In this document: positions 33,206 through 41,845 of the stretch, one piece after another
Numbering within the stretch: the stretch's first letter is position 1
How the letters are laid out: every line of letters begins with the position of its first letter
Assembly: GCF_000936425.1 (NCBI RefSeq)
Contig: NZ_AVFK01000003.1
Coordinates: forward strand, 62,001-126,000
DNA from: Skermanella aerolata KACC 11604
Lineage (GTDB): Bacteria; Pseudomonadota; Alphaproteobacteria; Azospirillales; Azospirillaceae
DNA: 64,000 bases
Direction: 5' to 3'
Translations under genes and position numbers: made by a program
The notes under the pieces: generated by a model
What the model saw: the letters and a program-made list of their open reading frames with translations, nothing else
The model's database searches: none
Told to the model about the DNA's origin: nothing

Positions 33206-36200
33206 TGGGCTTCAACCTCTCGGCGCTCGCGGTCCGTGAGCGCGCGATCACCCTGTTCCTGATCGTCGCAGTCATCCTGGCCGGCGGTCTGGCCTTCTTC
33301 AAGCTCGGCCGTGCCGAGGACCCGGCCTTTACGGTCAAGGTGCTGACGGTCTCCGCCGCCTGGCCCGGCGCCACGGCGCAGGAGATGCAGGATCTCGTCG
33401 CCGAACCGCTGGAAAAGCGCATGCAGGAACTGCGCTGGTACGACCGTGTCGAGACCTTCACCCGTCCGGGACTGGTCCTGATGACCGTCTCGCTGAGGGA
33501 CGATACGCCTGCCGCAGCGGTTCCCGACGAATTCTATCAGGCGCGCAAGAAACTCGGCGACGAGGCACGCAACCTGCCGAAAGGCGCCCTCGGCCCCTTC
33601 GTCAATGACGAATACTCCGACGTCACCTTCGCGCTCTATGCCGTCGAGGCACCCGGCATGCCGCCGCGCCTGCTGACGCGGGAAGCCGAAAAGCTGCGCC
33701 AGCGCCTGCTGCACGTGGCGGGCGTCAAGAAGGTCGATATCCTAGGCGAACGCCCGGAGCGCATCTTCGTCGAGTTCTCCTATGCCCGGCTGGCGACGCT
33801 CGGGGTCGGCGCCCGCGATATCTTCGACGCACTCCAGCGCCAGAACGCTGTGACGCCGGCCGGATCGATCGAGACGAACGGGCCGCAGGTCTTCGTCCGC
33901 CTCGACGGCGCCTACGACGACCTCCAGAAGATCCGCGATACGCCGATCGTTTCCGGCGGCCGGACGCTGAAGCTGTCCGATGTCGCCGAGGTCGGGCGCG
34001 GCTACGAGGACCCGGCCACTTTCCTGATCCGCCACAACGGCGAGCCGGCGCTGATGCTGAGCATCGTGATGCAGGACGCCTGGAACGGTCTCGACCTCGG
34101 CAGGGCGCTCGAAGCCGAACAGAAGGCGATTTCGGCGGAATTGCCCGCCGGCCTCACCTTCAGCAAGGTCACGGACCAGGCGGTCAACATCAGCGAGGCC
34201 GTCGACGAGTTCATGCTCAAGTTCTTCGTGGCGCTCGGCGTCGTCATGGTGGTCGGCCTGGTCAGCCTCGGCTGGCGAGTCGGCATCGTGGTGGCGGCCG
34301 CCGTGCCGCTGACGCTGGCGGTGGTCTTCGTCATCATGCTCGACACCGGGCGGGCGTTCGACCGCATCACGCTGGGAGCGCTCATCATCTCGCTCGGGCT
34401 GCTGGTCGACGACGCCATCATCGCGATCGAAATGATGGTGGTGAAGCTGGAGGAAGGCTACGAGCGGACCAAGGCCGCCGCCTATGCCTGGAGCCACACG
34501 GCGGCCCCGATGCTTTCCGGCACGGTGATCACGATCATCGGCTTCACCCCGGTCGGTTTCGCCCGATCCACCGCCGGGGAATATGCCGGCAACATCTTCT
34601 GGATCGTCGGCTTCGCGCTGATCGCGTCCTGGTTCGTCGCTGTTATCTTCACGCCGTATCTGGGCGTCAAGCTGCTCCCCGACATCAAGCCCGTCCCCGG
34701 CGGTCACGCCGCGATCTACGCCACGCCCAACTACCGGCGGCTGCGCCGGCTGGTCGGCTGGTCGATCCGCCGCAAGTTCCTCGTCGCCGGCGCCGTGGTC
34801 GCCGCCTTCGTGACGGCCGGCGTCGGCATGGGGTCGGTCAAGCAGCAGTTCTTCCCGAATTCCGACCGGCCGGAAGTTCTGGTCGAGGTCCAGATGCCGG
34901 AAGGGACCAGCATCGCCGCGACAAGCGCCGCGACGAAGAAGGTCGAGGACTGGCTGAGGCGGCAGCCCGAGGCTAAGATCGTGTCCAGCTATATCGGGCG
35001 CGGAGCGGCCCGCTTCGTCCTGTCCTACAACCCGGAACTGCCGGACCCGTCCTTTGCCAAGATCATCGTCCTGACACCCGATGCCGAAGCGCGCGACCGC
35101 CTGAAGCATCGGCTGCGCGAGCGGATCGCCGAAGGTCTGGCACCGGAAGCGAGGCTGCGGGCGACGCAGCTCGTGTTCGGTCCGTATTCCCGCTTCCTGG
35201 TCAACTTCCGGGTCATGGGGCCTGATATTGCCACGGTGCGATCGATAGCCGATGAGGTCCAGGCGGTGATGCGCGCCAATCCCCATACCCGGCAGGTGAA
35301 CCAGGACTGGGGCGAGCGGGTGCCGACCGCTCATTTCGTCCTGGATCAGGACCGTCTGCGGCTGATCGGCCTGACCCCCGCCGATGCCGGCGAGCAGCTT
35401 CAGTTCCTGCTGACCGGCGTGCCGGTGACCCAGGTGCGGGAAGGCATCCGCACCGTCGACGTGGTAGCGCGGGCGTCGGGGCCGGAACGGCTCGATCCGG
35501 CCCGGCTGGGCGACCTGACCCTGACCAGCCATGACGGCCTCCTGATCCCGCTGAGCCAGATCGGCAGGGTCGAGGTCCGCGCCGAAGACCCCATCCTGAG
35601 ACGGCGCGACCGCGTGCCCACGATCACGGTGCAGAGCGACATCGACGAAAGCCTCCAGCCGCCCCAGGTCTCCACCGAGATCGCCGAGGCGCTGGCGCCG
35701 CTGATCGCCCGGCTGCCCGCCGGCTACCGTATCGTGGCGGGAGGCAACATCGAGGATGCCGGCAAGGCCAACGCCGCACTGGCCCCGCTATTCCCGATCA
35801 TGATCGCCCTGACGCTGCTGGTCATCGTCCTTCAGACGCGCTCGCTGGCGGCCACGACGATGGTGTTCCTGACGGCGCCGCTGGGACTGGTGGGCGCCGT
35901 GCCGGTCCTGCTGCTGTTCGACCAGCCCTTCGGCTTCAACGCGATCCTGGGGCTGATCGGTCTGGCGGGCATCCTGATGCGCAACACCCTGATCCTGATC
36001 GGCCAGATCCACACCAACCGGCAGGAAGGTCTGGACGACTACCACGCCGTGGTCGAAGCGACCGTCCAGCGCGCCCGCCCGGTCATCCTGACGGCGCTGG
36101 CCGCCGTCCTGGCCTTCGTTCCCCTGACGACATCCGTCTTCTGGGGATCGATGGCCTACACCTTGATTGGCGGCACGGCCGGCGGCACGGTGCTGATCCT

Positions 36201-36351
36201 GGTCTTCCTGCCAGCGCTCTATGCGATCTGGTTCAGGGTCCGTCCGGGCGAACCGGTCCGCGACGGGCAGACGGACGGCCATGGCCGGAGCCTTCGCGGC
36301 TACGTCGCTCTGCATCGGTCGGGGACGGGGAATGATACGCGGCCTGCGTGA
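33202..36351 (+). CDS. RND-family efflux permease (HAE1/acriflavine-resistance-like)
   Basis: A 1049-aa inner-membrane pump with twelve membrane helices and two large periplasmic loops. TM4 carries the adjacent Asp pair of the proton relay (LGLLVDDAIIAIEMMV). Other features are an early RAEDPAFTVKVLTVSAAWPGATAQEMQ segment and a late GFNAILGLIGLAGILMRNTLILIGQI helix. Sequence features place it with the proton-driven multidrug/solvent RND group close to VexF/MdtB-like proteins. It forms an SDR-adaptor-pump unit with the two genes before it, probably controlled by the HxlR operator. Confidence 0.93.
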   Translation: MMGFNLSALAVRERAITLFLIVAVILAGGLAFFKLGRAEDPAFTVKVLTVSAAWPGATAQEMQDLVAEPLEKRMQELRWYDRVETFTRPGLVLMTVSLRDDTPAAAVPDEFYQARKKLGDEARNLPKGALGPFVNDEYSDVTFALYAVEAPGMPPRLLTREAEKLRQRLLHVAGVKKVDILGERPERIFVEFSYARLATLGVGARDIFDALQRQNAVTPAGSIETNGPQVFVRLDGAYDDLQKIRDTPIVSGGRTLKLSDVAEVGRGYEDPATFLIRHNGEPALMLSIVMQDAWNGLDLGRALEAEQKAISAELPAGLTFSKVTDQAVNISEAVDEFMLKFFVALGVVMVVGLVSLGWRVGIVVAAAVPLTLAVVFVIMLDTGRAFDRITLGALIISLGLLVDDAIIAIEMMVVKLEEGYERTKAAAYAWSHTAAPMLSGTVITIIGFTPVGFARSTAGEYAGNIFWIVGFALIASWFVAVIFTPYLGVKLLPDIKPVPGGHAAIYATPNYRRLRRLVGWSIRRKFLVAGAVVAAFVTAGVGMGSVKQQFFPNSDRPEVLVEVQMPEGTSIAATSAATKKVEDWLRRQPEAKIVSSYIGRGAARFVLSYNPELPDPSFAKIIVLTPDAEARDRLKHRLRERIAEGLAPEARLRATQLVFGPYSRFLVNFRVMGPDIATVRSIADEVQAVMRANPHTRQVNQDWGERVPTAHFVLDQDRLRLIGLTPADAGEQLQFLLTGVPVTQVREGIRTVDVVARASGPERLDPARLGDLTLTSHDGLLIPLSQIGRVEVRAEDPILRRRDRVPTITVQSDIDESLQPPQVSTEIAEALAPLIARLPAGYRIVAGGNIEDAGKANAALAPLFPIMIALTLLVIVLQTRSLAATTMVFLTAPLGLVGAVPVLLLFDQPFGFNAILGLIGLAGILMRNTLILIGQIHTNRQEGLDDYHAVVEATVQRARPVILTALAAVLAFVPLTTSVFWGSMAYTLIGGTAGGTVLILVFLPALYAIWFRVRPGEPVRDGQTDGHGRSLRGYVALHRSGTGNDTRPA

Positions 36352-36383
36352 CTGACCTGTCTGGCCCACTTTCGCGATGCAAT

Positions 36384-36410
36384 GGATCTCAGCATCGTAG
36401 CGATGCATCC
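36384..36410. terminator. Weak hairpin between convergent RND and GAF genes
   Basis: GCATCG (36392-36397), loop TAG, CGATGC (36401-36406), extended by GGAT/ATCC across a four-base bulge. It lies 33 bases after the RND pump stop, in the 99-base gap between convergent genes. No T-run follows, so terminator function is only a guess. Confidence 0.35.
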
Positions 36411-36450
36411 CATCGCTCGGCGATCCGCCGTCCACTATCTTTATGGCAAT

Positions 36451-37167
36451 TCAGCAATTTGCCGACAAGCTGGCGTCAGATCTCATGGAACGGTCTACAA
36501 CTCTGCCATTCCCGTTCGATAGTACTCCGCGAAGAAGAAATTGAACCAAGCGCAACCGGTCACGGTCAGCTTCCGTGAACGACACGTTGATACGCCGTAC
36601 CGTCCTATGGCCGCGGAACAAGCCGACCAGCGTTTCACCTTTAAACACGGGGAGGGCGAAGAGCGAGCGAAGCTTGGCGGCCTCCTCTTCCGCAATCTTC
36701 TCCGATCGATTGGGATCGGGCAGATGTGGGTTGAGACCCTGCAACTCCGCCCTGTTCATGTTCCTGAGGAGAAGAACGTCCGTCATCGTCGCCGCCAGCC
36801 CTGTCGGACCGTCGTCCGGGCAGGCCCTGTAAAAATGCTCGTCGGAGTTATAGGTCAGTTTGGGCGAGGTCGACTGCCAAGGTCGCAGGATGGCCAATCC
36901 TTCCGGTGTCTTCCCGCCGACTTTGAAGTAGGTGACGTGGTCGCAATGCATCATGCGCTGAAGCATGGCGGGCAGGCTGGCCAGCAGGCACTCCCTTGCC
37001 GTGTCGTCGCCCAGCGAAACACGTCGGATCTCAGCGACGAACCGTTCGAACTCGGCGCCCCGCAGTTCGACGCCGCGGCGGCGCACCTCGTTCGAGGTCA
37101 GGCGGCAAAATTGCTCGATGATCTCGGTCGTCGTGCGCTTTGGGTGGTCCGAAAAACGCACCTCCAC
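36451..37167 (-). CDS. C-terminal part of split multi-GAF protein (third GAF-like domain)
   Basis: The open frame from a GTG at 37165-37167 encodes 238 aa. It is in the same reading frame as the gene at 37315-38397, separated only by a UGA at 37315-37317 and 49 further open codons whose translation looks like real protein (PAEVQTTKDN, a charged linker, RPRLEDGVWKCDFDLLAD). The GTG has no upstream ribosome site. Residues ~45-215 look like a GAF domain (LLASLPAMLQRMMHCDHVTYFKV, LRSLFALPVFKGETLVGLFRGHR). I think this is the tail of one ~650-aa protein, broken by a nonsense mutation or reached by UGA readthrough. Confidence 0.55.
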   Translation of the reverse strand: MEVRFSDHPKRTTTEIIEQFCRLTSNEVRRRGVELRGAEFERFVAEIRRVSLGDDTARECLLASLPAMLQRMMHCDHVTYFKVGGKTPEGLAILRPWQSTSPKLTYNSDEHFYRACPDDGPTGLAATMTDVLLLRNMNRAELQGLNPHLPDPNRSEKIAEEEAAKLRSLFALPVFKGETLVGLFRGHRTVRRINVSFTEADRDRLRLVQFLLRGVLSNGNGRVVDRSMRSDASLSANC

Positions 37168-37314
37168 CCGAGAGCGAGGGATGCTGTCCGCCAGCAGGTC
37201 GAAATCGCATTTCCAGACGCCGTCCTCCAGCCTGGGCCTGCGCTTGTCCTGTTCTTTTTCCTTCTCAGCGTCTTTATCTTTACCATTGTCTTTGGTGGTC
37301 TGTACCTCGGCTGG

Positions 37315-38397
37315 TCAGAAGCGCATCCGACGTCCGTCCTCGGCTCCAACGGAAACGTCAACGAAGGTGGCGTCGATGACTCCTTCCAAGCTGGTGATCT
37401 TCCGTCGGCACAGTTCCTCTGCCCATTCCCAAATCCTTTCCTCGTTGGGTAAACGGGTGTTGTCCTCCGGTGCGCTGAACTGTTCGACCAAATCGCTCAG
37501 CAGGAGGCTATGAGCACCGATGTCGACCCCCACCGGACGCCGGAATCGGTCTGCAAGATCTATAATCTCGTCGGCCGAGCGAAGAATGGCGGCCTCCCGC
37601 TCAGGCGTATAGTGGTTGGCTTCCGCCGACTCCAAGTTCAACACGCCGATGCATTCGTCGCCCCGGACCTTGATTGGAGCAACCGCTTCCGACTGTATGC
37701 TGTCGTCTGACGAGCGGTATTGCGGATGATTCCAGACATTGCCGACATTCTGAAAAACGCCGGTTCGCATTACCTCTCCGCAAATACCTTCCAGCTGACT
37801 CAAATAACGGAACTTGTCGCGCCCCTGACCGGCAGTGAAATAACGGATCGTTCCATCCCATTGCTTTAGAGCGATATAACCCCTGATGCTCTTTGTCTGG
37901 TCCACAGAGACTTGCACGGCATTGAGTATATGGTTTCTGATCTCAGTTTCTTCTCGCTCTGGCGTCGCCAGAATTTCCGCGATTTCCCCTCGCCATCCCT
38001 GAATTTTCCAGTGATGCGCGCGGTCGGCCGGATCTTCCTTGAAGTAGTCGATCAGTAAAACTGCCGTTGCCTTGTCCTTGAACGATATACTGGCCGCGAT
38101 CTCGTAGATGGTCCGGGGGTCGCCTTTCAGGAAGGGGGTATTGGGGCGCTTCTCGTCCCATTCGACAATCTGCCCCGTGCGCAGAGCCTCGCCGATCAGC
38201 CCATCCTCCAGGTCGGTATGCCAGATCCGCCAGTCATGGTCGGTGGTAAACTGCCGCTTGACTTCGATTTCCCCGTCGCCGACGAATGCCAGAAGGCAGC
38301 GCGGTACACCGGGCTGCACATAGGACAAGAGTCTTTCCCGTAGCTTCTGCTCGACGATTGGCAGAAGCGCAGGAGGGAAAATCATGGGGTCATTCAT
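37315..38397 (-). CDS. GAF-domain sensor protein, partner of caspase/aaRS fusion (frame ends at an in-frame UGA)
   Basis: A 360-aa protein starting at the ATG at 38395-38397 with a GGAGG site; it overlaps the end of the caspase/aaRS gene by eight bases, so the two are translationally coupled. Residues ~10-125 and ~145-285 form two GAF-like domains (HTDLEDGLIGEALRTGQIVEW; LSQLEGICGEVMRTGVFQNV, IKVRGDECIGVLNLESAEANHYT). GAF domains bind small molecules such as cyclic nucleotides. The frame stops at UGA followed by C, then continues open into the 36451-37167 sequence with another GAF-like domain. It probably senses the trigger for the caspase protein. Confidence 0.8.
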   Translation of the reverse strand: MNDPMIFPPALLPIVEQKLRERLLSYVQPGVPRCLLAFVGDGEIEVKRQFTTDHDWRIWHTDLEDGLIGEALRTGQIVEWDEKRPNTPFLKGDPRTIYEIAASISFKDKATAVLLIDYFKEDPADRAHHWKIQGWRGEIAEILATPEREETEIRNHILNAVQVSVDQTKSIRGYIALKQWDGTIRYFTAGQGRDKFRYLSQLEGICGEVMRTGVFQNVGNVWNHPQYRSSDDSIQSEAVAPIKVRGDECIGVLNLESAEANHYTPEREAAILRSADEIIDLADRFRRPVGVDIGAHSLLLSDLVEQFSAPEDNTRLPNEERIWEWAEELCRRKITSLEGVIDATFVDVSVGAEDGRRMRF

Positions 38398-41300
38398 TGT
38401 GTTGCCTCCAATCGCGCAGCTTAGTGAGGAACTGAAGAGGGCCCATGACATAGAGCAGTTCACGGAGCGGCGGACCGTCGGCAAGGCCGCATACGCAGAA
38501 TCTGATCCACCGATAATATTTCCGCTCAAAGCCGTCGATCCATTCCTCGAGCCGGCCATCGTCGTGCGGCAATTCGATGTCGTCCGGCGCTTCCACCCCC
38601 GGAGGAACCGGCCTTTTCCCGGTCTGGCGCAGCGCCAGGATGACGGCCGCCAAGTCACCGGCGCCCGAGAAGTAACGCCTGCGTTCGTACAGGCGTAACG
38701 CCAGTTCGCGCAGCGAGTCCGTAATATCCGTTTCGCCGGAGGAGTTGATGCCATTTTCGGCGTATAGCTTCTCCGCAAAGTCATAAAGCCGGTAAGGCGG
38801 CAGTTTGACCAGCATGAGGTAGTCGATTCTCTTCAAGCCGGTGATACGGATCGAATGGGTTTGCTGCGACTGCCAAAGCATTTCAGGACGTACGCGATCC
38901 CGGTGATCGTAAAGAAAGCCATGGGCGCCGCACGGGGCAACCGCCTTGATCAAGGCCGTCAACGTCCGATAACCGAGTGACGCGCAGAACGGCTGGCCCA
39001 GGCTGTACAAGCACCAAGCCAGGATCGTTTCGGGAAAATAGGTGCCGTGCTGCCGGAGGAAAGAAATCGTATGTTCGGGCCGTAACTCCCGTTTCGAAAG
39101 CTGCACTCCCTTCTCGTCGACGACGCGGGAGACGTGGAAGTACGTTGGAGGACAGGGGAATGGGAACGGTCGAAAGGATCCCGTGTTGGCAATTCTCCTT
39201 TGTGCGCTCTGTTTTAATTGCTGGCCCAGGTTCTTCGAGTATGGATCCCTGGGGAAAGCCAGTGCTTCGCGGACCATACCCATGAACAGCGATTGCCGCG
39301 CAGTGAACATGGAATGTTCCTGGCGTATGTCCCTGACGACAAGCGAGTTGTTGATCATGTCATCGATGGCGCCGGCGAACTTGTACTTGAACCGGCGCAC
39401 GTCACCTGGTTTCTTTGGCACCCACGTCAACGAATAGTCGAGAGGTTGTGCGTGCGGTGAGCGCGTCGGTGCCTTGTGCAGGACCCGCGGTCCGTGCCGC
39501 AGGTCCAGCCAATAGGAGAAGGCGGGTACGTTCGGATCGAGGCGCAATTCGAAGCTGCCATCCCGCCGCTCCGCCACAAGGCCTGACCGATTGAGGAGAT
39601 CCAATGCAGAATTGTAACGTTCAGCCGCCATGCTACTGGTTTGGCGGTAGTGCTGCTTGGATGGAATGCCGATCCATTCCAGATCCTTCAGGATGAGGCC
39701 GATGTTGTGGTCGGCCATGTCCGGTTCGACGTTCGTGTCATCGAAGCGGATGTGAAAGCGCCCAAGACTTGCGTTGGTGATGGAGAAAAGATAAGCAATG
39801 ATTGCGGTTCGCAAACTGCCGACATGCAAGGAATTGGACGGCGTCGGAGCGAACCGCGAGAAGGCATGATGGCTGGACAACAACGAGATCAACGTCTTGT
39901 CGTAAAGCTTCTTTTTCTGGATAATGTTTCCGAATATGATTTTCTGCTCACCATGAAATACCTGTAACGTCCGAACAAACGATGATATCGACGACACAGC
40001 CTTATGGTCGGCGCCCAGATGGTATTTTGGCAGGATGACTTTTGATAAAGGAAATATCAGATATTGGAAGAAGATGTTCGCGTCAATGAATATCCTCGAG
40101 ATTTGGTTTCCCGGATCAAGCCACATCGGATGTACGCGGTCGGGTTCGAAGCCGAGTTCTTTCAGCTCCTCGTGAGTCGCCAAGCGCGCCGTGGCTTGCG
40201 GCTCGAAGGTGTATTGCAGGGCCGCCTCGTTGACGCTCGCATCCATGTCAACGATCGCCATGACGTAGGAGCCTGCGCGTTCGTAGATCAGAAACTTCGG
40301 TTCACGGGGCGGCTCACGCAGTATGTGAGCGGTCGGCAAATCCTGGTGTCGCCTGAGGACCAACATCAACTGCTCATCGCGGCGTTCGAGCAGTGTCAGA
40401 AAACCTTCCTCCTTCTTCACGACTGAAGTGAAGTTTGCCGGATTGAATTCAGCCTCGTAGCGAAGATCGGCTCGATGGGGGAGGACCAGCCTGGACAACT
40501 CGCATGCGAACTCCTCCATCGGTGTATTGGTATTGCCCGTCAGCCGGCTATGGGCGAGCGGCAGGTCCGAAGGCATCTCCGATCCACGTTCCAGCCAATA
40601 GACGGCGCGGTGGCCGATGCGGTCGTGGGGCGTGTCGCAGAGTGCCCGATAGATTTCAGGGCTGCGGCTCCGCAGACGCCGCGCGAACTCGGCATCGACG
40701 ATCCACAATGTCGGTAAGCTTCTTGAAATCCAATCAAGTACGTCAGGACCCCGATGCTTGAGCGGGCCTTCCAAGTCGTGCAACCAGAATACGACGTCGT
40801 TCCGCGTGAAACAGGTGGCAGCCTCCAGTGCAAAGGGTTCGTTGCGACGGTGGTAGAATACTTGGATCGCTTCCTCCCTTGGACCAGGCTCCTGCCTTGA
40901 GCCATGTGGGATCTCGGGCGCCAACTGGCCAATCTGCTGCTGAAAATCGCCATTGTCTCGCAGGAATGCATGCAACAGGCGTGACGCGGGCGAGGATCCG
41001 TCGAGTGTCTCCGTCTCACGAGTCGATAGATTCTTTAAGTCGCGCATGGCTTTTTCACTCCGGGCACGATCTTGTGAATACAAACTGATGATCAATTCCC
41101 TTGGGACAGCTCTTCCTCGGTATGGATTCTTCGATATGATATGCCGTTGTTCCGGATCCGTTTTGTTTATATTTTTGAAAGACCGGAAATGATTTTCAAC
41201 ATCTCGTCCGATTGCTTTAGTGATGGATAAGTACCTAGCTATATCGTCTAAGGTAACGCTAATGTCGTTCCCCCCGGCAACTCCAGTCCGGATGCCATCG

Positions 41301-41845
41301 AGGATGCCGCCAGTAAATTGCGATCGCCACATCTCCACATGCGAATCATCCTTGCTGCACAAGACTTGGAGCGACTTCTTATGAGTGGCGAAACTGGAGC
41401 TGGTGAGTTCGCTTTCGATGTCCTGGCTAGCGACGCTTTTTAGAAATGTCCCACTATGACAGCAGTCAAGGATAACCGACACCTTTGTAGCCTTAGTGCT
41501 AAGAAGCATCCCCGCCAACAAGTGTCCTGAAATGGCGCATTGCCGCAGGTCGGTGTCTGTTGCGTTGACGGGCAGCAATACCATGTCGCCGTCAAGTAGT
41601 TTTGCACCATGCCCAGCAAAGTAGAATAAAAGTTCGTCCTTTACTGTAGCCGTATCGAAGAGGCGGCCGACGCTTTCAAGGAAACTTTGATATTGGTCGT
41701 TCTCTTTCAAACTCACATCTTGAAACCCTCCAAAGAGGGGGTTGGCAAGAAGCTTGCGTAGTTCCAGCGCGGTGTGCTGCACAGCCCCATCGAATGGTTG
41801 ATACCAATCGTAGCTATCCATTGCGACGAGAAGCGCCTTCTTCAT
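38390..41845 (-). CDS. Caspase-like protease fused to YbaK/ProRS-editing-like and GluRS-like aminoacyl-tRNA synthetase domains
   Basis: A 1151-aa multidomain protein. Residues 1-245: caspase/metacaspase-like (Peptidase_C14) with His79 in FYFAGHGAKL and Cys129 in ILDCCHSGTF. Residues ~325-425: an alpha/beta stretch with weak TIR-like texture (VFYHRRNEPF, VVFWLHDLEG, LWIVDAEFARRL). Residues ~525-630: YbaK/ProRS-INS-like tRNA-editing fold (VMAIVDMDASVNEAAL, ARLATHEELKELGFEP, KYHLGADHK). Residues ~660-950: GluRS-like class I core with a HIGH-type RFAPTPSNSLHVGSLRTA, IRFDDTN, YKFAGAIDDMINNSLVVRD and a KMSKS-type QLSKRE. The last 200 residues are unassigned. Its start overlaps the upstream gene as ATGA. 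Likely role: a protease armed by tRNA or amino-acid status, as in an abortive-infection system. Confidence 0.85.
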   Translation of the reverse strand: MKKALLVAMDSYDWYQPFDGAVQHTALELRKLLANPLFGGFQDVSLKENDQYQSFLESVGRLFDTATVKDELLFYFAGHGAKLLDGDMVLLPVNATDTDLRQCAISGHLLAGMLLSTKATKVSVILDCCHSGTFLKSVASQDIESELTSSSFATHKKSLQVLCSKDDSHVEMWRSQFTGGILDGIRTGVAGGNDISVTLDDIARYLSITKAIGRDVENHFRSFKNINKTDPEQRHIISKNPYRGRAVPRELIISLYSQDRARSEKAMRDLKNLSTRETETLDGSSPASRLLHAFLRDNGDFQQQIGQLAPEIPHGSRQEPGPREEAIQVFYHRRNEPFALEAATCFTRNDVVFWLHDLEGPLKHRGPDVLDWISRSLPTLWIVDAEFARRLRSRSPEIYRALCDTPHDRIGHRAVYWLERGSEMPSDLPLAHSRLTGNTNTPMEEFACELSRLVLPHRADLRYEAEFNPANFTSVVKKEEGFLTLLERRDEQLMLVLRRHQDLPTAHILREPPREPKFLIYERAGSYVMAIVDMDASVNEAALQYTFEPQATARLATHEELKELGFEPDRVHPMWLDPGNQISRIFIDANIFFQYLIFPLSKVILPKYHLGADHKAVSSISSFVRTLQVFHGEQKIIFGNIIQKKKLYDKTLISLLSSHHAFSRFAPTPSNSLHVGSLRTAIIAYLFSITNASLGRFHIRFDDTNVEPDMADHNIGLILKDLEWIGIPSKQHYRQTSSMAAERYNSALDLLNRSGLVAERRDGSFELRLDPNVPAFSYWLDLRHGPRVLHKAPTRSPHAQPLDYSLTWVPKKPGDVRRFKYKFAGAIDDMINNSLVVRDIRQEHSMFTARQSLFMGMVREALAFPRDPYSKNLGQQLKQSAQRRIANTGSFRPFPFPCPPTYFHVSRVVDEKGVQLSKRELRPEHTISFLRQHGTYFPETILAWCLYSLGQPFCASLGYRTLTALIKAVAPCGAHGFLYDHRDRVRPEMLWQSQQTHSIRITGLKRIDYLMLVKLPPYRLYDFAEKLYAENGINSSGETDITDSLRELALRLYERRRYFSGAGDLAAVILALRQTGKRPVPPGVEAPDDIELPHDDGRLEEWIDGFERKYYRWIRFCVCGLADGPPLRELLYVMGPLQFLTKLRDWRQHNE

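Noticed and set aside
37098-37361. Leftward 87-codon frame starting from an ATG near 37280 between the GAF parts
   Set aside because: It lies in a different frame, with Arg/Trp/Thr-rich sequence typical of a shadow; the correct frame continues the GAF protein.
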